This document shows positions 25,575 through 33,869 of a stretch of DNA of 64,000 nucleotides, in pieces. The stretch's first letter is position 1; each line of letters starts with the position of its first letter. Source of the stretch: Chloroflexota bacterium (GTDB lineage Bacteria > Chloroflexota > Dormibacteria > Dormibacterales > Dormibacteraceae); the NCBI GenBank assembly GCA_005883575.1, contig VBFH01000033.1:20236-84235 (forward strand), in the 5' to 3' direction. Under the pieces are notes generated by a model that worked only from the letters and a program-made list of their open reading frames with translations, made no database searches and was not told the DNA's origin. Position numbers and translations under genes: made by a program.

Positions 25575-27163
25575 GCTCGCCGGAGCAAACGCCGGCGCTG
25601 CAGTCGATCGGCCGCGATGCGGCAAGGCTGCTGGGTCAGTTCTCGCCGATCATTCTGAGCAACCGCGCCCCTGTGGAACCCACATCCACCGGGCAGCTGG
25701 TGGCGGGGGCCGGTGGTCTGGTCAAGGCGCTGACCTCGCTCGCGAGCGCGACGAAAGCCTCCTGGGTGTCGGCTGCCCGAACCGATGCCGAGCGGGAGCT
25801 CGCGGGGTCCGACACACCGTTCAACTCCGATGCCGACAGCGACCGAGCGTTCCCGATCTTCTTCGCTCCCACCGAACCGGATGTATATCAACTCCATTAC
25901 GCGGTCATCAGCAATCCACTGCTGTGGTTCGCACACCACTACTTGTGGAACATCGCGATCGAGCCGGTCGTCGACCGGAGCATCTATAGGGCCTGGTTCG
26001 AGGGCTATCGCGTCGTCAACGCCGCGATCGCGGAGCGTGCGCTATCCATCAGCCGCCGCCTGCCTCGACGACCGCTGTTCCTGACCCAGGACTATCAGCT
26101 GTACCTCGCCCCGGAGGTCATCAGAGCCGCTCTGCCGGACGCGGCGATGCAGCACTTCATCCATGTCCCTTGGCCCGAGCCGCGGTACATGAAGGTGCTT
26201 CCCGCGGCGATGCGGGAGGGCATATTCAAAGGCCTCCTGGCGAACGACATCATTGGTCTGCAGACCAGCCTGGACGTGCACAACTTCTTGCGATGTTGCG
26301 TCGAGTTGATGGGACTCCGCGTCGCCGAGACTGAGGGCGCCATTTTCTATGGCGGTCGATTGGTGTGGGTTCGGGCGTACCCCGTCTCCATCGATGTGGA
26401 CGCAATGAGGCACCTCAGTGAATCGCCGCCAGTGCGCGAGCTGGAAGCAGAGGTGGCGGCCTGGCGTTCGGAAAAACTGATCGTCCGGGTGGACAGGACC
26501 GACCCGTCAAAGAACCTGATCCGAGGTTTTCTAGCCTATGAGCGGCTGCTGGAAGACCACCCCGAACACCACGGTCGGGTAACGCTCTGGGCTTTTCTGC
26601 AGCCCTCGCGACAGGACGTCGAGGCGTACCAGCAGTATCTGGATCTCGTTCGGTCCACGGTCGAGCGCATCAACAAGCGATTCCGAATGGGAGTCTGGGA
26701 ACCTACCCGCCTCGATCTGGGAGAGGACATTCACCGCGCCCTTGCCGCCTATCGTTCCTATGACGTCTTGCTGGTAAATCCCATTCTTGATGGAATGAAC
26801 CTGGTCGCGAAGGAGGGACCAGTCGTCAATCAACGTTCGGGTGTATTGGTGCTTTCGGAGTCAGCCGGCGCCCATGAGGAGCTCGGGGCCCAGGCGCTGA
26901 GCATCAATCCGTTTGACGTCGAGATAACCGCGCGAGCCATCCATCGGGCGCTGCAGATGAGCGTTGCCGAACGGGACGGGCGATCGAAGGCGATCAGCCA
27001 GACCGTCGCCGCCAATGATGTCGCTCGCTGGATCCGGCACCAGCTCGAAGACATTCGTTCCATAACGCCGCCACTTCGCGGGCATCCGACAGGGCCGAAT
27101 GGGCTGCGCGACGGGAGCCAATCGGTGAAGCGAACCACCGATGTGGAGCCGATCGGGCGCTAG
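25571..27163 (+). CDS. otsA: GT20 alpha,alpha-trehalose-phosphate synthase-like enzyme
   Basis: 530 residues from GTG 25571 (GTGA overlap). GT20 landmarks are present: SNRAPVEPTSTGQLVAGAGG at the N-terminus, LTQDYQLYLAPEVIR, HFIHVPWPEPRYMKVLP, VRVDRTDPSKNLIRGF with the donor-phosphate Arg and Lys, and LDGMNLVAKE near the C-terminus. The enzyme would join UDP/ADP-glucose to glucose-6-phosphate to give trehalose-6-phosphate. The loops (QDYQ for HDYH, WPEP) differ from E. coli OtsA, so a related product such as glucosylglycerol-phosphate is possible. No OtsB phosphatase is adjacent. Its stop overlaps that of the convergent sigma gene. Confidence 0.85.
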   Translation: MSSPEQTPALQSIGRDAARLLGQFSPIILSNRAPVEPTSTGQLVAGAGGLVKALTSLASATKASWVSAARTDAERELAGSDTPFNSDADSDRAFPIFFAPTEPDVYQLHYAVISNPLLWFAHHYLWNIAIEPVVDRSIYRAWFEGYRVVNAAIAERALSISRRLPRRPLFLTQDYQLYLAPEVIRAALPDAAMQHFIHVPWPEPRYMKVLPAAMREGIFKGLLANDIIGLQTSLDVHNFLRCCVELMGLRVAETEGAIFYGGRLVWVRAYPVSIDVDAMRHLSESPPVRELEAEVAAWRSEKLIVRVDRTDPSKNLIRGFLAYERLLEDHPEHHGRVTLWAFLQPSRQDVEAYQQYLDLVRSTVERINKRFRMGVWEPTRLDLGEDIHRALAAYRSYDVLLVNPILDGMNLVAKEGPVVNQRSGVLVLSESAGAHEELGAQALSINPFDVEITARAIHRALQMSVAERDGRSKAISQTVAANDVARWIRHQLEDIRSITPPLRGHPTGPNGLRDGSQSVKRTTDVEPIGR

Positions 27164-28446
27164 CTCGTCGCGACATCGTCCTGTACGGCCAGCATGTTGA
27201 GACGCGCGGCCTGGGCGGTGAGGTGGCGCCGTTCTGGAAGGCTTGTCGTTCGATCAGCCGCCGCTCGATAGTGCGCGAGTGCGGCCGTCGTATCGCCCGC
27301 CATCTCCAGCAGGTGTGCGCGGACCGAGTCGAGGCGGAAGTGCCCGGCCAGCCGTTCGTCGACCGTGTCGAGCATGGCCAGGCCCGCGGCCGGGCCGTCG
27401 ACCATGGCAGCCGCGACGGCGCGGTTGAGCGTGACGATCGGATTGCCGGTCATGTGTTCGAGCAACCCATATAGAGCGAGGATCTGGTTCCAATCGGTGT
27501 CGTCAGCTCGCGGAGCCCGGTCGTGAACGGCCGCGATCGCGGCCTGGAGCTGATACTCACCAACGACCCCTCGGCCGATTGCGCGGTTGATCAGGGCAAC
27601 CCCTTCGGCGATGAGCGCCCGATCCCACTTGGTTCGATCTTGTCCCACGAGCGTAACCAGCTCGCCTGAGGCGTCGGTTCGTGCCGGGCGTCTGGCATCG
27701 ATCAAGAGCATGAGGGCAAGCAGGCCGGCAACCTCGGCGTCGTCAGGAAGCATCCGCTGGATCATCCTGGACAATCGAATGGCCTCGTCCGATAAATCCG
27801 TGCGGTGCAGCTCGCGGCCGGTGCTGCTGGCGTAGCCCTCGTTGAAGATCAGGTACAGGACATGCAGCACTGAGCGCAATCTGGCCGGCAGCTGTTTCCG
27901 TGTCGGCATCCGGAACGGCACACCTGACGCTTTGATGCGCTGCTTCGCCCTCGAGATGCGTTGGGCCATCGTCGCCTCACCGACCAGAAATGCGTTCGCG
28001 ATCTGGGCTGTGGTGAGTCCACCGACGGCCCGCAGGGTCAGGGCAATGGCCGAGGCTGGGGTCAGCGCCGGATGGCAGCACATGAACAACAAGATCAACG
28101 TGTCGTCGTGCTCGGGGACCTCTCCCATCGGTGCCTCCTGCAGGAGTGCCAGGCTCTCCCGGTATCTCCGGGATTGTTCGCTCCGCCTCTGGTCGATCAG
28201 CCGCCGTACAGCGGTCTGAACGAGCCACCCGCGCGGCTTCGCCGGAACACCATCGCGCGGCCAGTGCAAGGCGGCCGCGAGCAATGCCTCCTGGACTGCG
28301 TCCTCAGCAGCGTCGAAGTCACCAGACCTGCGAACGAGCGCGCCCAGGACCTGCGGCGCAAGGTCGCGCAGCAGGTCCTCGACACTCGAGGCACGTTCAG
28401 CGCTCGTCGCCCACCTGTTGCAGGAATGCCTCCATCTCGGCGACAT
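27160..28446 (-). CDS. ECF sigma factor with C-terminal TPR-like extension (ECF42/DUF6596 type)
   Basis: 428 residues from ATG 28446, a start that overlaps the DGPF gene by 50 nt; no good later start is seen. Sigma region 2 (VRRSGDFDAAEDAVQEALLAA, PRGWLVQTAVRRLIDQRR) and region 4 (LTTAQIANAFLVGEATMAQR) are followed by a ~230-residue helical extension (FNEGYASSTGRELHRTDL, LNRAVAAAMVDGP) characteristic of the ECF42 group. These sigmas have no anti-sigma factor and pair with a DGPF protein, which is directly upstream here. Confidence 0.9.
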   Translation of the reverse strand: MSPRWRHSCNRWATSAERASSVEDLLRDLAPQVLGALVRRSGDFDAAEDAVQEALLAAALHWPRDGVPAKPRGWLVQTAVRRLIDQRRSEQSRRYRESLALLQEAPMGEVPEHDDTLILLFMCCHPALTPASAIALTLRAVGGLTTAQIANAFLVGEATMAQRISRAKQRIKASGVPFRMPTRKQLPARLRSVLHVLYLIFNEGYASSTGRELHRTDLSDEAIRLSRMIQRMLPDDAEVAGLLALMLLIDARRPARTDASGELVTLVGQDRTKWDRALIAEGVALINRAIGRGVVGEYQLQAAIAAVHDRAPRADDTDWNQILALYGLLEHMTGNPIVTLNRAVAAAMVDGPAAGLAMLDTVDERLAGHFRLDSVRAHLLEMAGDTTAALAHYRAAADRTTSLPERRHLTAQAARLNMLAVQDDVATS

Positions 28447-28837
28447 CGGACGGCGCTTTGTCCATTACCTGCCGCACCTGGATCGGCTGCTGCGTCGCGG
28501 CACCGCCAGGTCCCGGCACGGCGGAGATCTTCGCCGCGATCTCGATGGCGCGCGCCTCCGAGTCCACTTCGACGATTTGATAGCCGGCCAGCCACTCCTT
28601 GAACTCCTGGAAAGGACCATCGGTGACCACCGGCGCGTTCAGGCCGTCAGACGTCACGATCTTGGCGAGGTTGGGTCCCGCCAGCACCTGGGAATCGACC
28701 AGCTCACCGCTGCTGACCAACTCCTTGTGCAGGGCCTTGTAGTAGTCCAGATGGGCCGTGATCTCCTCGGGCTTCCACTCCTCCATCGGCGTGTCGACAA
28801 CGCCTCCCTCGAAATTGACGATCAACGCGTATCTCAT
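28397..28837 (-). CDS. DGPF-domain (YCII-like) partner of the ECF sigma factor
   Basis: 146 residues from ATG 28837 with GGGGAG about 7-9 nt upstream. The family motif VVTDGPFQEFKEWLAGY is intact, with IEVDS-like sequence (VEVDSEARAIEIAA) next and the N-terminal MRYALIVNFEGG strand. The DGPF domain has a ferredoxin-like fold and is thought to control or respond to its sigma factor; the ligand is unknown. The sigma gene start overlaps its last 50 nt. Confidence 0.9.
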   Translation of the reverse strand: MRYALIVNFEGGVVDTPMEEWKPEEITAHLDYYKALHKELVSSGELVDSQVLAGPNLAKIVTSDGLNAPVVTDGPFQEFKEWLAGYQIVEVDSEARAIEIAAKISAVPGPGGAATQQPIQVRQVMDKAPSDVAEMEAFLQQVGDER

Positions 28838-28885
28838 GATCTGACTCCCCGTCTTTTGGATGTGTGCCGATCCTGGCACCGTCAT

Positions 28886-28915
28886 GAGAACGGAGCAGGC
28901 CGTCCGTTCTCGACA
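28886..28915 (-). promoter_or_regulatory. Candidate ECF promoter and inverted repeat upstream of the DGPF-sigma operon
   Basis: On the minus strand TGTCGA (28915-28910) resembles the -35 described for ECF42 promoters. It is embedded in a perfect 9-bp inverted repeat GAGAACGGA/TCCGTTCTC (28886-28894 and 28903-28911, 8-nt spacer). CGTTCTC at the second arm occupies the -10 position. Autoregulation is inferred. Confidence 0.5.
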
Positions 28916-28963
28916 TCGCCTCCGCCCCGGCGCCAAACTAGCGGATCACTCCTGACGGCCTGT

Positions 28964-29779
28964 TCAGGCATCAGTTAGAAATTGGCGCACGGTCGCGTTG
29001 AAGGCGTCGGGTTTCTCCATGTTGCTGACATGGCCCGCGCCATGGATCACCCGGAGCTCCGATCCGGAAATCGCCGCATGAAACTGCTCCGCGACTGTCA
29101 AAGGACTGCGTTGATCGCCGTCACCCCAAACGAGCAACGTGGGCGCCTTGATCGTCGGGAGTACAGCGGTGGTGTCGGTGTGGGCCAGTGACGTGGCCAT
29201 GAGCCGGAAGCCAACTGGGTGGAAGTCGGCCACCACGGAAGCCATCTCGGCCGTGAGCTCGCGCGAAGCGTCGAGGAAGAAATCTGCGGGCACCCACTCG
29301 GCCACCACCTCGCGTGGGGGACGGAGAGCGTCCCTGTAGCATCTCGCGAGCCGCACCTCGACGATCTCCGGCGGGAGAGAGCCTTTCCAGCCCGCGTAGG
29401 TGTCCGCCAGGACCAGATGATCGACACGTGTGGGGTAGAGCCGATAGAGCTCCTGCGCGAGCATCCCGCCCCACGAGAGGCCGAGAAAGTGTGCCCGATC
29501 GATGGCGATGGCATCGAGGAACTCCCCCAAAGCAATGGCCCAATCGGTGACCGTGAACGGGGCAGTCGGGTCAGCTGAGGACCCGGCGCCTGGAGCGTCC
29601 CAAGCCACCACCCTGAACCGATCCGACAGGTCCGTGAGCTGAGGCATCCAGCACCGCGAGTCGCAGAGAAATCCGTGCAGCAGCACGAGTGCAGGGCCGT
29701 TGCCCGCCATGCGATACGCGACCTGCATTTCAGCAGCGTCGACGTACGCGAGCCTCAGCCCCGGCGCAGACATGACCAT
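28964..29779 (-). CDS. Alpha/beta hydrolase
   Basis: 271 residues with a complete catalytic set: LVLLHGFLCDS (oxyanion HG), GLSWGGMLAQEL (nucleophile Ser near 104), LLVWGDGDQRSPL (Asp) and IHGAGHVSNMEKP (His). It belongs to the 3-oxoadipate enol-lactonase/esterase-like branch by overall look. The substrate is unknown. It is divergent from the PadR operon, with a 126-nt gap. Confidence 0.85.
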   Translation of the reverse strand: MVMSAPGLRLAYVDAAEMQVAYRMAGNGPALVLLHGFLCDSRCWMPQLTDLSDRFRVVAWDAPGAGSSADPTAPFTVTDWAIALGEFLDAIAIDRAHFLGLSWGGMLAQELYRLYPTRVDHLVLADTYAGWKGSLPPEIVEVRLARCYRDALRPPREVVAEWVPADFFLDASRELTAEMASVVADFHPVGFRLMATSLAHTDTTAVLPTIKAPTLLVWGDGDQRSPLTVAEQFHAAISGSELRVIHGAGHVSNMEKPDAFNATVRQFLTDA

Positions 29780-29852
29780 GGCGTGGTTGTGATTTACAGC
29801 AGCGTAGACACTGCTGGTGAGCCTGGCGCCGGACCTTCCTCAGCCTGACCCC

Positions 29853-29901
29853 TTGACATCCGCCCCTGGCCGATACATACTCGACATACATACTAAGTAT
29901 G
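29853..29901 (+). promoter_or_regulatory. PadR operon promoter with overlapping operator
   Basis: TTGACA (29853-29858), 17 nt, then CATACT (29876-29881) forms a good promoter with the start near 29888. The start region carries an inverted repeat CATACT-A-AGTATG (29889-29901), and ATACATACT occurs twice (29873-29881, 29886-29894). Binding of the PadR protein here would block its own operon. No Shine-Dalgarno sequence precedes GTG 29906. Confidence 0.6.
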
Positions 29902-29905
29902 CTTA

Positions 29906-30448
29906 GTGGAGAGATTGTCGCTTAAGTACGGGGTGCTGGGCCTCCTGAAAGGAGAGCCGCTCCATGGATATGAGGTCAAGAACCGCTTTGAGGCGATGCT
30001 GGGTGGGACCTGGGAAGTCAACATCGGCCAGATCTACACGACCCTTCAGCGCCTCGAGCGCGACGGGCTCGTCCGGCCCGTCGGTCCTCGTGGCGACCGC
30101 GGCAAGCTGGTCTACGAGCTTGCCCCCGAAGGGCAGAAAGCGCTCGACCAGTGGCTCGCCCAGCCTGACTCCGGGCCACAACAGTTGCACGAGGACATCT
30201 ACGTGAAACTCCTTCTCGCGACCCGCATCGCGAACGGCGACCTGCACACCCTGCTCTCTCGCCAGAAGCGCGCCTACCTGCAGCGGCTGCGGGACCTCAA
30301 CCGGCTGGAAGAACGGGCACGCCGTGACGGCCGCGTCGACCTGACGCGGCTCGTGCGCGGCGCACTACTGCACACGGAGGCAGACCTCAAATGGATGGAC
30401 GAACTCTCTTCAGAGCGTTTCGGGACGGAGGGGGCGGCAACGGAATGA
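29906..30448 (+). CDS. PadR family transcriptional regulator
   Basis: 180 residues from GTG 29906. The N-terminal winged helix is typical: LKYGVLGLLKGEPLHGYEV, then IYTTLQRLERDGLVRP and GKLVYELAPEGQKAL. The C-terminal helical dimerisation part (residues ~90-175) fits the Vir_act_alpha_C domain. PadR proteins often repress exporter operons, and here the stop overlaps the ABC ATPase start (ATGA). It probably releases a repeat-bearing operator at 29873-29901 when a toxic compound binds. Confidence 0.93.
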   Translation: MERLSLKYGVLGLLKGEPLHGYEVKNRFEAMLGGTWEVNIGQIYTTLQRLERDGLVRPVGPRGDRGKLVYELAPEGQKALDQWLAQPDSGPQQLHEDIYVKLLLATRIANGDLHTLLSRQKRAYLQRLRDLNRLEERARRDGRVDLTRLVRGALLHTEADLKWMDELSSERFGTEGAATE

Positions 30449-31176
30449 GCGAGCTCGTCCGGCTCACCGGCGTCACCAAGGTCTATCAGGGCGGCATCAC
30501 CGGGGCGCTCAACGGCATGTCGGTCACGGTTGAGCGCGGCGAGTTCACGGCGATCATGGGACCCTCGGGCAGCGGTAAGTCCACGATGCTGAATCTTGTC
30601 GCAGGGCTTGACCGGCCGACCTCCGGGACCATCGCAGTCGGCGGCACCGATCTCGCCAAGTTCAGTGAGGCGGGGCTGGCCAGGTTTCGGCGCGACCACA
30701 TCGGCTTCGTCTTCCAGTTCTTCCACCTGCTCCCAAACTTGACCGCGCTCGAGAACGTCCTCATCCCGGCCCAGCTCAAAGGGAATCCCGCGCCCGAGCG
30801 AGCCCGGTCGCTCATCGATCAGCTCGGCATCACCGAGATCGCGGACAGGTATCCGGCGCGACTCAGCGGTGGCCAGCAGCAGCGCGTCGCGATCGCGCGG
30901 GCTCTCATCAACAGCCCAACGCTATTGCTCGCCGACGAGCCCACCGGCGCGCTCGACACGCACAGCGGCGAACAGGTGATGGAGCTCCTGGGCCAGCTTC
31001 ACCGCGACGGCCAGACGATCCTTCTCGTCACCCACGACGCCAAGCTCGCGACGCGGCACGCCGCGCGCGTGATCAGCGTGATGGACGGAAAGATCGTCGA
31101 CGACGCCAGGCTCGAGAGTCCGGAGCGAGCTCCTTCAGAGGTGATTCGCGTCCGCGGCGAGGAAACGTCGCGATGA
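30445..31176 (+). CDS. ABC exporter ATPase (MacB/LolD-type)
   Basis: 243 residues from ATG 30445. All nucleotide-binding motifs are present: Walker [11 protein letters not shown]-loop [18 protein letters not shown], signature LSGGQQQR, Walker [13 protein letters not shown] and switch THDAKLA. The spacing and the FFHLLP sequence are those of MacB/LolD/FtsE-like ATPases that drive FtsX-type permeases. It couples to the permease whose start overlaps its stop (ATGA). Confidence 0.95.
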   Translation: MSELVRLTGVTKVYQGGITGALNGMSVTVERGEFTAIMGPSGSGKSTMLNLVAGLDRPTSGTIAVGGTDLAKFSEAGLARFRRDHIGFVFQFFHLLPNLTALENVLIPAQLKGNPAPERARSLIDQLGITEIADRYPARLSGGQQQRVAIARALINSPTLLLADEPTGALDTHSGEQVMELLGQLHRDGQTILLVTHDAKLATRHAARVISVMDGKIVDDARLESPERAPSEVIRVRGEETSR

Positions 31177-33494
31177 CAGCAATCTTGGTCAAAGCGCTGG
31201 CCGACTTGCGCCGGCGACGTCTGCAGGCCGCCGTGATCTTCCTGACCGTTCTCTTCTCCATGGCCGCGGGGACGATGGCCATGACTTTGATGTCGCAAAC
31301 GCGTGACCCTTATCAGGCCGCATTCGAGAAACAGGAGGGCGCGCATCTGCAGGTGGCCTACAACGTGAGCACTGATCTTCAGTTGCTTCGCAAAACGCCC
31401 ACGATCATCGGCGCCTCGGCATCCGGCGGTCCATACCCCGCGAGCAACATTCAGTTCCGGTTTGGCGATCGAAAGTTCTACGTGGACGCGGTTGGTCGGG
31501 CCAACCCCGGCGGATCCGTTGAGATCCTCAAGGTCACATCAGGGCGCTGGCCGCTCGCCAATGACGAGATCGTCCTGACCAGGTCGTTCTCTGAGCTGAA
31601 CAAGATTTCAGTGGGCAACCGAGTGAAAGTCACCAGCGTCGCGCAGACCCCGACACTGACCGTCGTCGGCGAGGTAGTCGATATCGATGAGGGCAGCGCC
31701 GACCTGAGCAGCCAACGTGCGTGGGTGCTGCCGGCCGCGCTGCCAGCTCTTGCCACCCCTGATTCGTCCTACTACTTGATGGACTACCGCTTCGGCACCG
31801 ACCCGACGAGCGGCCAGCTGCAGTCCTCTGTCGACCGCTTGCGTGCGAGCCTCCCGCCGGGAAGCATCACCGGGTCCCTGAACTACCTCCTGATCCGAAG
31901 CATCTTCAACATCACCAACCAGATCCTCACCGGCGTGCTGGCTGCGTTCAGCATCTTTGCGCTCGCGGCGACGATCGCGATCGTGGCCACACTCGTGACC
32001 GGAATCGTGATCTCGGCCTACCGCGAGATCGGGATCATGAAAGCCATCGGGTTCACCCCATACCAGGTCGTGGGGGTCTTCGCCCTCCAGATAGTCCTTC
32101 CGGCGCTGGCCGCATGCCTGGTGGGCATACCAGTGGGGACGCTCGCGAGCCAGCCGCTGCTGGCCAACAGCTCACACGCTCTCGGGCTGGCATATGCGCC
32201 CACCTTCTCGATCGGGCTGGACCTACTCTTCCTTGTGGGTGGGCTCTTGGTGGTGGCGGTTGCGGCCACGGTACCCGCTCTCCGGGCCGGGCTCCTCAAG
32301 CCGGTCGCTGCGATCGCCAAGGCCTCCGCGCCTCGCGGCGCGGGCGGGCGCCTGCTGCGACAGGCCGCCGCACGAGCAAGGCTTCCACGGCCCGTGGTCC
32401 TTGGCATCGGCGACGCATTCGCCCGGCCCCTTCGAGCGATTCTCACCCTGGTCACGGTCTTGTTGGGGGTGGCGACCGTGGTCGTCGCGGTCGGGCTGCC
32501 GCGAAGCTTCGAGCTGATCAACAACAGCGAGACCGGCGCCGGCAACTACCAGGTGGTGGTCACCCGCACCAGCGCTTACGCAGATTCGGACGTGATGAGG
32601 TTGCTGAACGCGCAGCCCGAGACCGCGCGCGTCGTTGCGGTCGGCGGCGAGAACGTGGCTGTCCCGCGCCTAGGAGATCCGGTGAATACGCACTTGTTCC
32701 GCGGGGACTCGTCGCGACTGGGCTACATGGTCATCGCGGGACGCTGGTTCTCAGCGCCGGGCGAGGTCCTCGCACCGGCAGGTTTGCTTCACGACGCGCA
32801 CCTCAAGATCGGCGACAGCTTCACCGGCACCGCCAATGGCCAGCCATTGCAGCTCCGGGTGGTCGGAGAGGTCTATGACATCAACAACCTGGGCCATTCG
32901 CTGTTCATGGACCTGGCGACCATGGCCTCGGTCAAACCGGCAGTTGAACCGTTCTATTACGACGTCACGCTCGCTCCCGGAGCTGACGCGTCTGCTTATG
33001 TGCGGCGGATCGCCACCACGCAGCCCGACCTTCTGGATGTTCGCCAGAGCGACACGTCGCTCATCGCGCCCGTAAAGATCATTGACCTGGTGCTGCTGAT
33101 CATCGCGGGGGTACTTGCGCTCATCGGTGTCGGCGGTGTGTTCAACACCCTCTTGCTCAACACTCGGGAGCGGATCCGGGACACTGCGACTCTGAAGGCA
33201 CTGGGCATGAGCCCGCGTCAGGTGATCGTGATGGTGGGCGCTTCGGCGGCGCTACTCGCCATGGTCGGCGGGTTGGTGGCCATGCCCCTGGGCCTGTCGC
33301 TGCATCACGTCCTGAACGACGTGATCAGCAGCTCGGCCGGCAACGACACCCCGCCGGCCGCGTATGGGGTATTCAACCCGCTGGAGCTGGTGCTGATGCC
33401 GCTGCTCGGTGTGGTGGTCGCGATGGCGGCAGCACTGGTCCCGGGCCGCTGGGCGGCGGGCACCAACGTGGTCGAGGTGCTGCACGCGGAATGA
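31173..33494 (+). CDS. ABC transporter permease with two FtsX domains
   Basis: 773 residues. An N-terminal transmembrane helix (AAVIFLTVLFSMAAGTMA) is followed by a ~230-residue external domain, a three-helix FtsX block (about 250-370, including AYREIGIMKAIGFTPYQVVG), a second helix near 430 (ILTVTVLLG-like), a second external domain, and a terminal FtsX block (RERIRDTATLKALGMSPRQV). This duplicated layout matches macrolide/lipid/peptide-type exporters that work as mechanotransmitters. With the PadR and ATPase genes it forms a self-regulated efflux operon; the exported molecule is unknown. Confidence 0.92.
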   Translation: MTAILVKALADLRRRRLQAAVIFLTVLFSMAAGTMAMTLMSQTRDPYQAAFEKQEGAHLQVAYNVSTDLQLLRKTPTIIGASASGGPYPASNIQFRFGDRKFYVDAVGRANPGGSVEILKVTSGRWPLANDEIVLTRSFSELNKISVGNRVKVTSVAQTPTLTVVGEVVDIDEGSADLSSQRAWVLPAALPALATPDSSYYLMDYRFGTDPTSGQLQSSVDRLRASLPPGSITGSLNYLLIRSIFNITNQILTGVLAAFSIFALAATIAIVATLVTGIVISAYREIGIMKAIGFTPYQVVGVFALQIVLPALAACLVGIPVGTLASQPLLANSSHALGLAYAPTFSIGLDLLFLVGGLLVVAVAATVPALRAGLLKPVAAIAKASAPRGAGGRLLRQAAARARLPRPVVLGIGDAFARPLRAILTLVTVLLGVATVVVAVGLPRSFELINNSETGAGNYQVVVTRTSAYADSDVMRLLNAQPETARVVAVGGENVAVPRLGDPVNTHLFRGDSSRLGYMVIAGRWFSAPGEVLAPAGLLHDAHLKIGDSFTGTANGQPLQLRVVGEVYDINNLGHSLFMDLATMASVKPAVEPFYYDVTLAPGADASAYVRRIATTQPDLLDVRQSDTSLIAPVKIIDLVLLIIAGVLALIGVGGVFNTLLLNTRERIRDTATLKALGMSPRQVIVMVGASAALLAMVGGLVAMPLGLSLHHVLNDVISSSAGNDTPPAAYGVFNPLELVLMPLLGVVVAMAAALVPGRWAAGTNVVEVLHAE

Positions 33495-33610
33495 CGTCCG
33501 GCGGCTCGTTTTCGAGTATCGGATCGGGATTGGACGGGTATGCCGCCCTCGATATTTGTGAGCTTCGTCACTGTTACTGATCCGATGTCAGGCTAACCTT
33601 CCAAAAGTCT

Positions 33611-33838
33611 GTGGGAAGTCGTGACTATCGTGTCCTTGCTCTGCGTACCGCGAGAGCCAAAGGAAGCTCGGTCCTTCACTTGGTTCGCGAGGACGCCGAG
33701 GCTTCGCTTTGCGGCATCCCTCGGCCTGCCCTTGACTCGGACCGCCTGGTGGATGAGTTCGTCTGTGAGGACTGCATCGATTGGCTGCTGAAGCGTCGGG
33801 CCGTGTCCGGACAGCAGCGTCTAGCCGACTCGGTCTAG
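33611..33838 (+). CDS. Small Cys-containing protein of unknown function
   Basis: 75 residues from GTG 33611. HLVREDAEASLCG followed by FVCEDCIDWLLKR gives a possible Cys3/His zinc site (one Cys in LCG, then CxxC), a pattern seen in small Actinobacteria-type proteins of unknown role. No Shine-Dalgarno sequence is visible. Codon use looks coding, but the gene is short. Confidence 0.5.
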   Translation: MGSRDYRVLALRTARAKGSSVLHLVREDAEASLCGIPRPALDSDRLVDEFVCEDCIDWLLKRRAVSGQQRLADSV

Positions 33839-33843
33839 TGATG

Positions 33844-33868
33844 CTCGCCGACCGCGGCCGGCGGTGAG
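33844..33868. terminator. Weak hairpin between convergent genes
   Basis: CTCGCCG (33844-33850) can pair with CGGTGAG (33862-33868) with one G-U pair and an 11-nt loop. It lies between the stops of two convergent genes and could serve both, but there is no T-run. Confidence 0.3.
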
Positions 33869-33869
33869 T

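Noticed and set aside
27160..28446. Placing the sigma-factor start further downstream to avoid overlap
   Set aside because: No ATG, GTG or TTG in a suitable place before region 2; the 50-nt overlap with the DGPF gene is the better reading.
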